The notes beneath the pieces were generated by a model. It searched no databases. It was not told the DNA's origin and saw only the letters and a list, made by a program, of their open reading frames with translations. Source: Paramecium octaurelia (taxonomy: Eukaryota > Ciliophora > Oligohymenophorea > Peniculida > Parameciidae). Taken from it: a stretch of 64,000 nt of DNA. The stretch is taken from positions 252,183 to 316,182 of the forward strand of contig CAJJDP010000102.1 in assembly GCA_905182995.1 (NCBI GenBank), read 5' to 3'. Numbering within the stretch: the stretch's first letter is position 1; each line of letters begins with the position of its first letter. Made by a program: the position numbers and the translations under genes. Positions 1-10,437 of this stretch are shown piece after piece.

Positions 1-1019
1 AAATTAAAAGAAGGAGTAAAGATATTAATTGCCGCTCCTGATAGACTAAAATATCATTTATAGAATACTAAAGAATTCATTTATCACAATTTATTATGTT
101 TGATTATAGATGAAGCAGATCAACTATTAAAACATGGTTATGAAGTAGAAATCTATGAAATTCTAAAACTTTTACCACGTGAAAGATAAACTTTATTGTT
201 TTCAACAACAAGAAACAAAAGCATTGATGATTTAGCTAGAATATCACTAAATTAACCTGCATATATTGGAAATGATGATGACATGAATTAAGGAGCCACA
301 AATAGTGATTTAAAATAAGGTTATTTAATAGTAGAACCAGATAGGAAGTTTTTACTGTTATATTCATTTTTGTAACTAAATTTAGAGAAAAAGATAATGG
401 TTTTCATGTAATCGAGCAATTCAGTCAAATTTCATGCTGAATTGCTTTATTTAGTTGATATGCCTGTTTTTGACATTCATGGAAAGTAAAAGCAAAGTAT
501 CCGAACTAATACTTATTATAATTTCTGTGATGCCGAAAAAGGAGTTCTTCTATGTACTGATGTTGCTGTCAGAGGTTTGGATATTCCAGATGTTAATTGA
601 ATTATGTATTATGATCCTCCTAATGACACTAAGGAATATATTTATAGAATTGAAAGAACTAATAAAGGACTCAAATCTTAAACAAAATCTTTGATTTTCT
701 TATTACCAGAACAAAAAGCGTATCTGGCTCTGGAAAAGTTAGTTGAAAAGAGTTACTTATTAAATAAAGATGGCTTTGAAGTTTATCGATAATAATTACT
801 TGTATAAAGATATTCTCTATTTTTAGTCGTAGTAATCCCAAAGTCAAAAGGATGTTTAAGAAGCCAATAAGCAAGATCTTACTCATATGAATTTAAATGT
901 TGTTCCAGAGTTTCTTTAAGTAATTGAACCATATATCAAATATAGATATTGAGATTGCTTGTTCAACAATAAGAAAATAAAAAGTTCAATCTTTCATGAA
1001 ATAGAAGAACTCTGGATAA
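1..1019 (+). pseudogene. Decayed DEAD-box RNA helicase (DDX18/Has1-like), 3' part
   Basis: Reading from base 1 with TAA/TAG as Gln gives the C-terminal half of a DEAD-box helicase of the DDX18/Has1 type, nucleolar ribosome-biogenesis enzymes. Visible are an APDRL stretch, the Walker B region IDEADQ, an HGKQKQ block, and [14 protein letters not shown]. Motif III is STT instead of SAT. The frame meets TGA at 598-600, exactly where this family has Trp (DVN-stop-IMYYDPP). Beyond it motif VI has decayed: YRIERTNKG replaces HRxGRxxRG. Around 800-830 the likely frame shifts to a Gln-rich stretch (QSQQSQSQKD), and a segment before LEKLVEKSY seems deleted. One stop, a frameshift and lost catalytic residues together indicate a pseudogene, perhaps a decaying duplicate. 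The 5' end lies outside the window. The family assignment is sure; the exact 3' limit is not. Confidence 0.8.
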
Positions 1020-1037
1020 TGAGATACAAAATAGTAC

Positions 1038-2878
1038 TCAGATTGTACTTAATTGATTGATTTTATTAACTTTTTTTATATTTAACATGATCCTAAGAAT
1101 TAATTGATCATAATACTATAAACATTATGCTCCATTAATAGAAATCTTATTTAATGTATTATAATCAGACCAATTATACTAATACGAAGTGATGTTTAAA
1201 TTCTTTACTTGACTTTGAAGTAAAATCTTAGTACTTTTGTATTGAATATGATATATAAAAAATGGGATTGTCATTTCATTAATTAATTGCAAACTCAATT
1301 TATTATTTACTAATTTCATTTTAATCTTGCTTTGGGCTATTATTTTGAATTGATTTATCTGTATTATCATTTTATGATTACGTTGAAAAGTATGAGAATG
1401 AACTACAATTCTTATTTCTTGAAAGTCCATTTTATTGATTATTCTAGACTTGTAATCCAGGAATGTTGAATTGAGACCTAGATCAAAAATTATTGATTAC
1501 TTTTTATCATCGATTCCTAATGAATTTGTCGCCAGAATTGGAATTATGCTTGGTACATACCTCACAAAATTGGAAGAATCATTAATATTCAGGATGCTGG
1601 AAACATTATTCAATAGTTCTGGCTATTGATTATTGATTTCTCCAACAAAATTCAAGACGACTTCATTTTCAACTTTAACCATTTGAGTATTAAGGTAATT
1701 TTATAATTGCTGTTTAGTGCTCATAATAATAGTTTATGCATTTGGATTGTAAAACGCAGGCTGAAGATTATTGAGGTCGCAGAAATTCAGAGTATCAAAT
1801 ATCCCTATTGTAAATGGTGTATGATTTTTTGTCTAATTATTATATTATTATTTGGTATGATCCTATTATTTTGGATAATAATAATGGGCCTTCTGTTTCT
1901 TAAGAGATGATACAGGAATAGCTGGATTCTCAAATTTAAATCTGCTTTTGAGGATATTTAGGAGGGCAGTAATAGAGGTGCAATGATTTTTTTTCAGTAA
2001 ACAATTAAATCTATTTTTAACTGCATTTTCACTTCTTTTAGTCTTTAAATTTTTTGAGATAAAAGCCCATTTTCTTTGATGTTTTTTCACTATTTCCAGC
2101 AATTCTATGTCTTCCTCAAGACTCCAAGGATATCTATTTATGTCAGGATTCAAATGATTATTCCATCTTTCTCTGCATTACTTTCCTGTCCTGGGTGATT
2201 CTTTAAACTAGAGATTGAGTAAATTGGCTAAACTGCACCATTTGTTTTACTTGCCCTCCTCTTTGCTTTTTCTTAATATTAGTTGATAAAATTTACTTAA
2301 TTAAATCGAGCAACAATCGATCTTACTCTTCAGTCCAAGGTATTTATTATAATGATAATTTTAATAAATCGGTCCATTTATTTTTGCATTATTCAACTGT
2401 ACGACGACTGATCAACTACACTACTTCTTCCCAAATTTTATTATGCTTTAAATAAGAGTACATTTTACAATTTTTCTAATGTTGATTCCCTCTCTTTAAC
2501 AAATTTTCAATACTACCCAAATGAGAATCTATTTATCATCGTCAGTCCAATTCTTTCTTAACTTTGGAGTCCATTATTCATGTAAATCCCTTTGTAACTT
2601 GTACACTTCTTAGTCAGTTAATAATTCAGAGATATGAAATTATTCTTTCAGAAACCTGAATACAAAAATAGATTACTATAAGGACGGAATCTTAATATCC
2701 TTAACATTCTCATAGAAAGTTTAGAACCTCTAGAAAAATTCCCTATTACTGTCAAATAACTACTGGTCATTTTTTGCCATTGCTACTATCAATTATTTAT
2801 CGCTCTAATACTTGCTTCATTTTTTTGAGCCAGTTTTTCTAAGAGTTGTTTTTTCTTTTTCCAATTTCTTGTTTACAT
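1038..2878 (-). CDS. Three-repeat Myb-domain DNA-binding protein
   Basis: About 588 residues after removing three inferred introns of 26, 23 and 25 nt (the 26-nt one at 2786-2811, the 25-nt one at 2272-2296; the middle one, near 2500, is the least certain). Start ATG at 2876-2878, stop TGA at 1038-1040. Three Myb repeats can be read. The first starts at KNWTDDDKQIL and continues to KIWEEVV...CKNKWTDLLK; it carries an unusual insertion. The second is PWTEEQDRLLLDLI...GKQCRERWNNHLNPDI. The third is PWSLEEDIELLEIV...SENAVKNRFNCLL. The GKQCRERWNNHLNP signature is typical of R2R3/3R Myb repeats that bind DNA. The N-terminal 100 residues are basic and rich in Gln/Glu. The C-terminal 260 residues are Asn/Ile-rich with no domain I recognise. 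It is probably a nuclear transcription factor; an SNAPc-type Myb subunit is an alternative. Confidence 0.85.
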
Positions 2879-3191
2879 AATTAAATTTACAAGTTGGAAG
2901 ATTAATTAATATTTTTATTCAAACAAAAGAATTTGCATAAATAATTAATTTTAAAGTCTCATAAATATGAAAATATATCAACAGACCATGGAAATACCTT
3001 ATGGTAAGAAAGGAATCCAAATATTCTTGGGACTTTCTAATACACTTATATAAATATTTCAATAAATTTACTAAACATACTTGCATTTCATGGATCTTAC
3101 TCATACAAAGACTCAATTATACTTAAGTATGACAAAAAATGAATGTCAAATCATATAAATATTGAACACACATTAATAGTTTTAATTTGAT
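2879..3191. other. Intergenic, no gene seen
   Basis: This spacer of about 310 bases lies upstream of the Myb gene and downstream of the methyltransferase gene. Both are on the minus strand, so it should hold the Myb promoter and the methyltransferase... 3' end is at 3192. A short minus-strand open frame exists but shows no Gln-codon usage or similarity suggestive of a gene. Confidence 0.5.
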
Positions 3192-3930
3192 TCATTATAA
3201 TACATACTGATTAACCAAGTACAAATCCTTAGGAAAATTTGGCTACAAACCACTGAATTTCAAATCCAAACCGGCTTTCTAGAATATTTATTTAAACATC
3301 GCATCTGATCTGATGACACTATGATCTTCGGTGTCATAACTAAATCCCTATTTCGTTATATTCTCCTTCAAAATGATGTAACCATTCCCATTCAAATTTA
3401 ACTTGCATTTTTTTAAAAACAATATTAAATCGTCATCTGTTAAATGACTTGCCACCCATTACACCCAAATACAATCATATTTATGTTGAAACTCAAAACT
3501 TTATAAACCAGCGCAATAATACTCACTTATTTTATCACCAAGTTCTTCCTTTGCCTTCTCCACATAAATTGGATTCTGTTCCACCAAATCTACTTTCTTG
3601 AACCATTATATCAACAGCTCCTTCGAAACTCCTATTTTTATTTATAGCATAATCTTTACTTCCTATGCCTGCCCCACAATCAAGGACTCTTAAATCTTAG
3701 AGAGGGTTCTTATAGAGCATCGTCAATAGCTTGTTTGATTCCTCTATATCGATCTTATTTAAGAAATCCAATCCTCCCAACACACCTTTCAATGTGGGTT
3801 CTATTTTTCTCCAGTATTGATCTCCCAAAGAATACCATTTCTCTTTTGAATCCCTTAATTAGCTATCCCAAAGAGCTTGTATATTTTTAAAGAATTTTCC
3901 CTTGTCATCATTTCCACTTTCACTATTCAT
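3192..3930 (-). CDS. Protein N-terminal methyltransferase (NTMT1/METTL11 type)
   Basis: 236 residues with one 28-nt intron (3632-3659). The protein is an S-adenosylmethionine-dependent methyltransferase of the NTMT1/AdoMet_MTase (PF05891) family, which methylates the alpha-amino group of X-Pro-Lys N termini on ribosomal and nuclear proteins. Seen in the translation: YWRKIEPTLKGVLGG (family N-terminal block), the SAM-binding motif LDCGAGIGRVSKELL interrupted precisely by the intron, VDLVEQNP, the substrate-site block WVQWVASHLTDDDL, ILKENI, and DHSVIRS near the C terminus. The length is close to the human enzyme (about 223). Start ATG at 3928-3930 is the first in frame and lies in a short AT-rich leader. 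Stop is TGA at 3192-3194. Assignment is firm. Confidence 0.93.
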
Positions 3931-3991
3931 TATTTTTTAATTTAATTTTGTGATAAATATTATCAATATCAAAAAAGCATTATAATTATAA

Positions 3992-4530
3992 ATGTATATA
4001 TCATTTGTGTAAATTAATAATCTCATACCAGCTAGATTTACAATATATCTTATTTCCGATTTAGAGATTAGACTCAAGAAATAAATCTTAGTTTAGTAAA
4101 TGCGTATCGTGAAATCAATGGGGATCAAATTAACTCTGTAAACATTGATTAAAATTCTTAATTGATTTTGTCTATTCACCCATATTTAAGAGCTGAATAA
4201 TTTGATTTTGAAAATATATATAAAACTTTACTATTTAAATTTTGTGTTAATCTAAATAATAATAATTAGAATCTAAAAAATTATACTATTATTGAGGTAG
4301 AAACAAATTTTATATTGAAATGATTAATAAATAATGTACATTATATTTTATAAGCTTTTAGAACAATCAAACAGGTAATTGCAGTATTCACATTAGAGTT
4401 GACTGCAAATACTGAAAATCTTCATAGTTTTTGTGATTTTAGAAAAACAATAGGAGAATCAGAGCATTTTTTTTTTGTAAGTATTATTATTAATTTGATT
4501 AATTAGTCTTCATTTAGAAACATCTAATGA
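3992..4530 (+). pseudogene. Unknown gene interrupted by one in-frame TGA
   Basis: A protein of about 160 codons can be read with two well-formed introns (4007-4035, 29 nt, GTG...TAG; 4477-4506, 30 nt, GTA...TAG). ATG is at 3992 and the final TGA at 4528-4530. One extra TGA at 4321-4323 (codon 101) splits it. The frame stays open and intron-consistent for 50 more codons after it, with text such as QAFRTIKQVIAVFTLEL. No intron of normal size can remove the TGA. I do not recognise the family. The sequence is rich in Asn, Ile and Gln. Either the real product stops at 100 residues, or this is a recently broken gene, or the TGA is an error. The last 21 bases overlap the 3' end of the minus-strand gene ending at 4510. 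Confidence 0.55.
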
Positions 4531-5639
4531 TGAAGATTTTTCTTATTATTCTGTGATGTCTGATAAGGCCATCTTGGATCTTTCGTATCCCATTTTCTTA
4601 AAGAAATTAATCCAAATATCCTCTTCATTCGAGATGGTTCTATGCTATAACATATTGAATATAGAATTTTATACATAATCATTATGCAATTAATTCGAAT
4701 TGACCCAGAAGAAGGAGATTAATGCTAGGTATGGCAATATGATGATGATTGTCAGGAAACACAATCTCAAGAAGAGTTCAAATGCAATAGTGTTATTGAC
4801 TGACATCTTCAGACAAGGGATCATCTGACAAGGAGTACAATTGGGAAATTACAATTCCGAATTGACTTGTTCCTTTGCAATAAAGTAAATCATTTAGAAT
4901 ATTGTTAAAAACTGGGAGGCACTATACATGACAATTATTATTCTCAAGTCTTCTCTTTGGGTTTCGTTGTTTTGGAATGTCTTCATCTATAAAAGTGGAA
5001 GATCCTTGTAAAGCGGTTAAACTTTATCATCCATTTTTTTTTGCAACTTCAGACTGAAGACTACGAGAATTGCTGTTACGCACCCTCCCACTATTCTTGA
5101 AATTTTACTATATTTAACTAGAATTAGTTATTTCTTACAATAGCATTCGTAGAAAATGTCGTCGTCTTAAATCAATTCTATGAGTACAAATATTAAGCCA
5201 ACGAGCACCAAAACGAATAAGAACAAAGTAATGTATCTGAATTTTGCTTACGCTCTCCTCCTGTCTGTGGATAGTTTGCTTAATTTAAGACTGATGTAGT
5301 AATAAAAGAAGACGAACACCATCATTCTGAAGTAAGGTTCTAATTGTGTCACGTATTTGTTGCTGATGATGAAGGAATCTACTAATAAAACTTGAATTGG
5401 TAATCATGATTACTTAGAAAGTTGGTCATAATCATGTACAAAATGATGCATTTTTTCGACAATTTCTTAGTTCCTGTTTGATATCTCCTTAGCAATTATA
5501 GAACCAGAATAGAAAGCAAAATAATTATAATAACACCCAAGATAAAACAATTAGTACACTTCAAAAAGTTTTGTGATGCCCCTCCTAAACAAAATTAATA
5601 AAATGGGTAAATGCTTTTTTGAGTTTATTATTCACTCAT
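4510..5639 (-). CDS. Multi-pass membrane protein, family not recognised
   Basis: 365 residues after removal of a 32-nt intron (5382-5413). Start ATG at 5637-5639, stop TGA at 4510-4512. About seven hydrophobic helices are visible: one near residue 30 (CFILGVIIIILLSILVLQLL), one around CIILYMIMTNFL, then MMVFVFFYYYISL, YITLFLFVLVLVGLIFVLI, GGCVTAILVVFSL, FLTIFQMIYFIA and FLTIIIILPYLALISFFW. A basic loop (STDRRRAQ) separates helices three and four. A cysteine-bearing loop (NCTPCQMIPC) lies between the last two helices, so it is probably extracytoplasmic. The C-terminal tail is polar with a Ser cluster. The layout is like seven-helix receptor or TOM1/THH1-like proteins, but I see no diagnostic motif. 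The 3' end overlaps the convergent gene at 3992-4530. Confidence 0.8.
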
Positions 5640-5958
5640 ATATTAATTAAATAATTAATAATGCAATCGCCAAGATATTCTGTCCTTTATTACCAAATAA
5701 GTATGTCATTAAACAGATATCGTGATGCTAAATCCATCATCATTCATTTGAAAGAATTAATTTTAGTTTTTATATTGATAAACTTATGAAACTTAATAGC
5801 TTGTAATCAATTAAAGAAATTCTGACTGTCATCAATAGTCTTTACATAGAAATATTTAATTCAATTCTGAAAAATCAATCGATACTCCGAAGTATATTTT
5901 GATAATTAAAAATTTAATAAAAAGAACCCTTTATTTATAATTATTATTATCCATAAAT
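5640..5958. other. Divergent intergenic region
   Basis: About 320 AT-rich bases separate the start of the minus-strand membrane protein gene from the start of the plus-strand DNA ligase gene. It must contain both promoters. I see no further open frame or structured element. Confidence 0.5.
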
Positions 5959-7689
5959 ATGTTTTGTTGTAAATAATTACGGCTCTATAGATTTTAATAA
6001 TTTAGTACTTTCAGATGGTGTAGTTAAGTTTTCGATCAAATAGAGAAGGAATCGAGAAGAAAAATAAAAATTTCACTATTCTAAGATGCCTTAAAACAGG
6101 CAGAGGAATTTAAAGTGAAGGAGGAATTTATTCGATTTACTCTGTGTGATGTTAATTCATAATCCTAATTGATTGAAGCAGCTGTGCCAGCTAATGTTCT
6201 ATACAGTGCAATAGCAAAGACTTATAACTTAGAGTTTTCTCTGGTTGAGAGATTGTATGGTGAGATCAATTCAATGAACAACTTTGAAGATGTATTTAAT
6301 GCCCATAATAAATCAACTTCTATATAATTTTCGAGTTTATTTTAAAAAATCCAAGAGATCTTTGAATTATCTGGGGGAGGTTGTGAAGAATAAAAGGAAG
6401 TATTGGTTAAGGACTTATTAAGTTTGTGTTCCAGTGCACAAGAAGTGAAATATCTGATTAGATTCTTGAAGGTATTAGTCATTTGAATAGAATAGAAAAG
6501 AATGAGAATAGGTTTAAGTACATAGAGTGTATCATCGTTACTGGATGAGAGTGAAAGAAAACGATTATTGGGATATCAATCTGGATCAGGAGATTTGTAG
6601 ATTGGAATTCCGATACAACCCTAATTAGCAAAAAGTTTTCAAAAGGAGAATAAGGAGGAAGAGATAACAATGGAGAAAATCAAGAAAAAGTTCTTGAATG
6701 ACGACTTAGGAGGATGCTATTTCGAGTATAAATATGATGGGGAGAGATTATAAGTGCATTACACCAATGGGGAAGTCAAATTGTTCGGTAGATCTTTAGA
6801 GGAAAAGACAAAGCAATTCAAAGAGTTATCGAACTAATTGAAGGATTATTTCCATAACAATAAATTTGACGATGTAATATTGGATTGTGAGATGATATGT
6901 TATGATAAAGGAGAGATCTTGCCATTTTAAGAAATGCAGAATAAAACATATGAGAATTCAGTGTATCTGAGTTTGGTTTGCTTTGACATATTGTATCATA
7001 ATAAATAAATTCTACTAAATAAGACTTACTCCTAAAGATTATAAATTTACAATTCAATCTTAAAGCCTATAACAAATCAGAGACAAGTAATAAGCCACAT
7101 AATTTCACATCGATTTAAGAATGAAAGTGAAATGGACAGATTTTATAAGTAAGCATTGATTGATGGATTGGAGGGGATTATGATTAAAAGAGATGCTGTT
7201 TACTCACCTGGATCGAGAAATGATTGGCTTAAGATTAAGAAAGAAAAGGATATTGATTTAGTTGTTCTGGGTGGATATTATGGACAAGGAAAAAGACAAT
7301 AATGGTTGGGTTCATTTCTATTGGGTATTTATGAGAATGGACGATTGCATCCCATAGCTAAGATAGGGACAGGGTTTAGTGATTAAAAATTAGAGGAGTT
7401 GACTAAGAGGTACATGTCCAAACCAAGTTGCAGTTGTCCCTAACATTTGGTAGGGTTTAAAGATCAGCCTCATGTTTGGTTTTCTTAAAATGACGTTTGG
7501 GAGGTCACTTATGATACGGTCTCGGCATCACCTCTTTATCCAGCTCAAAATTCGCAGTTGAACACAGGAATATCAGTGAGATTCCCCAGGTTTAAAAGAG
7601 AAAGACCTGACAAAACAATAGAGCAGAGTGGGCCAATCCAAGATTTACTTGAAGAGTACTTTAAGGTGTAGAGGAAGGAGTTCTTTTGA
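5959..7689 (+). CDS. ATP-dependent DNA ligase (LIG1 type)
   Basis: 568 residues with one 24-nt intron (6472-6495, contains a TGA in frame so retention would be visible to NMD). It seals nicks in DNA by an adenylate-enzyme intermediate. The catalytic motif I, FEYKYDGERLQVHY, is present with its Lys near residue 245. Downstream come LFGRSLEEKTKQF (motif III region), LDCEMI (motif IIIa/IV type), DGLEGIMIKRD (motif IV, EGIMIK), and WLKIKKEKDIDLVVLGGYYGQGKRQ (motif V and start of the OB-fold domain). Then follow GTGFSD and VWFSQNDVWEV and a terminal RFPRFKRERPDK block typical of LIG1/LIG3-like enzymes. The first 35 residues are basic and almost free of acids, so a mitochondrial presequence is possible but not proven. 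A full N-terminal PCNA-binding box is not seen. Stop TGA at 7687-7689. Confidence 0.95.
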
Positions 7690-7837
7690 GATTTTATATA
7701 GTTGTTAAGATATTTTTGAATAAATAGCAAGTGGTGAAAGGTTCAGGCTCAATAATACAAATAGTAAAATCAGTATTCATTTATATTTAGTATTTGATGT
7801 AAAATTAAATAAATATTAAATTTCTCTAAATCTAATT

Positions 7838-9940
7838 ATGAACTCTTAAATCGAAAGAAACTCTGATCCTCCCCGCACTAATGTGATTTTGGTTGTTATA
7901 ACTAACAAGGCTAACAAGACTCTGAGTCATGATAAGTATTTTAAGGTGTTTAGTCCTTTCGGTACCATATAGAGAGTAGTTGTTGATTTATAATTGTTTA
8001 GATGCTCATCTTTGAGAGATCACTCACATGGAAAACCTTTGTTGAATTTGACAACCCAGACTCTGCCCTCAAAGCTAGATCTTAGATGAATGACAAATAC
8101 TTCTGTGATGACAACACATTGTTGATGAATGTGTATGCCAGCAAATTAACTTACATAACATTCCAAGAAAACAATACTGGGGGAGTAGGTATGAGTGCAA
8201 TTAATTGTTAGATTACACTTAGCTACGAAAAAAAGAATCGTCACCTCCAAATGAAGTTACACAATCTTCTTCTTCATCCATTAAAACCAATCCCATCTCT
8301 CCTTAACAAAACTTCTAATTTTTGTAATCCCAAATGTAATTCCAACACCAAATGTCTCGTCAAATCTAACAAATCAATTCTCTTATGGGACAATTGTAAT
8401 AGGTTTGTGCAGAAGGCTTTGCTGCACCCTTATAACAAAACACCGACCTCCAGAATCAAATTGAAAAGCAATAGTCAATCTTGAAGGACATCTACGACTT
8501 TTAACTCAAATTCTCCAACCTCACAGATCATTACTAAACCTTCTTACAAGATTACAACCAACTTGATGATTAGAAATCTACCAGTGTTCAATCCAGCAGC
8601 AATGGCAAACAGAACAGGAAGAAACTAACACTCCCCAACGACAAAAAGGTCAACAATGGGGATTAGATTGAATTCATACAAAGTTATCATGAATCGGATG
8701 TTACCAAGGATGTTATGTTCCACAGTTCCGATAAATTGATTGATCAGATGTAGGTTCAGAAGATGTATTAGAGTGAAGGAAAGAGTGTTGTCAAAGCAGA
8801 GGAACTCAATTTCAATGGATTAGGTCTAAGAGATTCCGAAGGCGAAGATGACAATCTTCAAGAATATGAAGAAGAATTATTCTAAAGAGTCAATGGCATT
8901 GAAAATGAGAATGATAATGAATTGTTCAAATTGGCAGATTAGAATTAAGAGCAAAATGAAGATAAATAAGAAATCTTTAATAAATGGAATCAAGAGATTA
9001 GCTCTGACAAAAGTGACAATGTAGTTGCACATCAAGTTGAAAAGCAAACTCAGAAAAATACCATTGAATAATCATCAAGAAGTGTTGACAATATTGATTA
9101 ATTAATTAGCAAAGGTAAAAATTAGAGTTCAAATCCATAAATTACTTCCAAAAGTCAGACTTTGCAATAATAATAAGAAAAACTTGAAGAATATGTGAAT
9201 CCTCTCTTTTTTAAAGGTTCTTCATTTATTGATTTTGTTTAGCTCTGCGCAAATCTAAAGTCATTTATGCAAGATGGTTCGACAAGAAAGTTGTAACATC
9301 CGCTATGCTTTATAATATATTTAGTATCTACGGCAACATAGATAAAATGATCTATCTGAAGGAGAGATCAAGTTGTCTCATTCAGTATGTGTTGTAGGAT
9401 CATGCGGCCATGGCTAAAGACGCTTTGAATGATATCATGTTTTATGGATAATAAATCAAAGTATCTGCCACTTACTAATTAGATCTTTTTTTCAAATTAT
9501 GAGGAAATATCCCTAAAAACATAGCCAACAAAACCTGGTGAGATTGCCTCCGATCTTAAAACTCAAGAAGAATACTTTTAAGGAGGAGAAGAAACTCACC
9601 GTATCAAACCTGATTCCACTTATACTCTTGCTCCACCTTGTGACACAATCTAAGTTTCTAATCTTACAAGAAATTCCTGCCAAAATCATATCATGTAATA
9701 ATATATGCAAGATTTTGGATAAATCAAAGTGTTGAAGTATTACGAGTTGTTTTATTAAATAGAATTCTATCTACTGGGAATAAGTATATGTGTATCCTGA
9801 AATATGCCACTATTGAGGTGGCATTGACAGTTTTGGCTAATATGAATGGATTAGAATTGGACGGAAAGTAATTATATTTTGTTATATAATTATAGACCTA
9901 TATAAATTAACTTTTCTAAACAAAAATTATGATTGGTTGA
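7838..9940 (+). CDS. PTB/hnRNP-L-like RNA-binding protein, three RRMs, split by a 1-nt frameshift
   Basis: Four introns (7976-8001, 8189-8211, 9217-9242, 9737-9762; 26, 23, 26, 26 nt) give about 666 residues if one base is ignored in a run of seven T (9486-9492). Read literally, the frame ends at a TGA at 9502. RRM1 (VILVVITNKANKTL...FSPFGTIQRMLIFERSLTWKTFVEFDNPDSALKARSQMND) is of the PTBP/hnRNP-L kind. A Gln- and acid-rich linker of about 330 residues follows. RRM2 is SKVIYARWFDKKVV...IYGNIDKMIYLKER. RRM3, in the shifted frame, is TIQVSNLTRNSC...FGQIKVLKILSTGNKYMCILKYATIEVALTVLANMNG. With six T the frame runs from RRM2 straight into the linker and RRM3. Probable role: splicing or mRNA regulation in the nucleus. 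Either an assembly indel or a real frameshift. Confidence 0.8.
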
Positions 9941-10014
9941 TTTATCGATTATTCGGATTAATATTACAATATACAACCTACTTTTTTTATTTTCATTAAT
10001 TCAAATCAATAAAA

Positions 10015-10323
10015 ATGGCAGGAAAATCAGGCAAAGGAATTGGCAAGGTCAGCGCAAAGAGACATGCAAGAAAACCAAACAAAGCATCCATTGAAGGAAT
10101 TACAAAGCCAGCTATCAGAAGATTAGCAAGAAGAGGAGGTGTTAAGAGAATTTCATCCTTCCTTTATGATGACTCAAGAAATGTCTTGAAGAGCTTCTTA
10201 GAAAATGTCGTTAGAGATGCTATCACCTATACAGAACATGCCAGAAGAAAGACAGTTACCGTAATGGATGTTGTGTACTCCTTAAAGAGATAAGGCAGAA
10301 CTCTTTATGGCTTTGGAGCATGA
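10015..10323 (+). CDS. Histone H4
   Basis: Intronless, 102 residues. This is the nucleosome core histone H4. The translation has the basic tail ([10 protein letters not shown]...KRHARK), the conserved [19 protein letters not shown] block, [16 protein letters not shown] and [23 protein letters not shown] at the end. The Gln of KRQGR is encoded by TAA and the gene stops with TGA at 10321-10323. This makes it the clearest proof of the genetic code used here. The residues around helix 1-2 differ from the animal form ([14 protein letters not shown] for SGLIYEETRGVLKV), as is usual for ciliates. It stands alone, with no divergent H3 partner next to it. Confidence 0.99.
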
Positions 10324-10437
10324 ATTAGTTTAATATAAACAATAATAATAATTAATTTAAAAACTCCTTCTTTCTCATAGTTGAATAATTGATCAACCCT
10401 ATTTTCTAATAATTATATTTTGTAAAAATAATAAATA

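Noticed and set aside
2919-3116. Minus-strand open frame of 65 codons
   Set aside because: It lies in the spacer between two genes, has no family resemblance and no Gln-codon signal.
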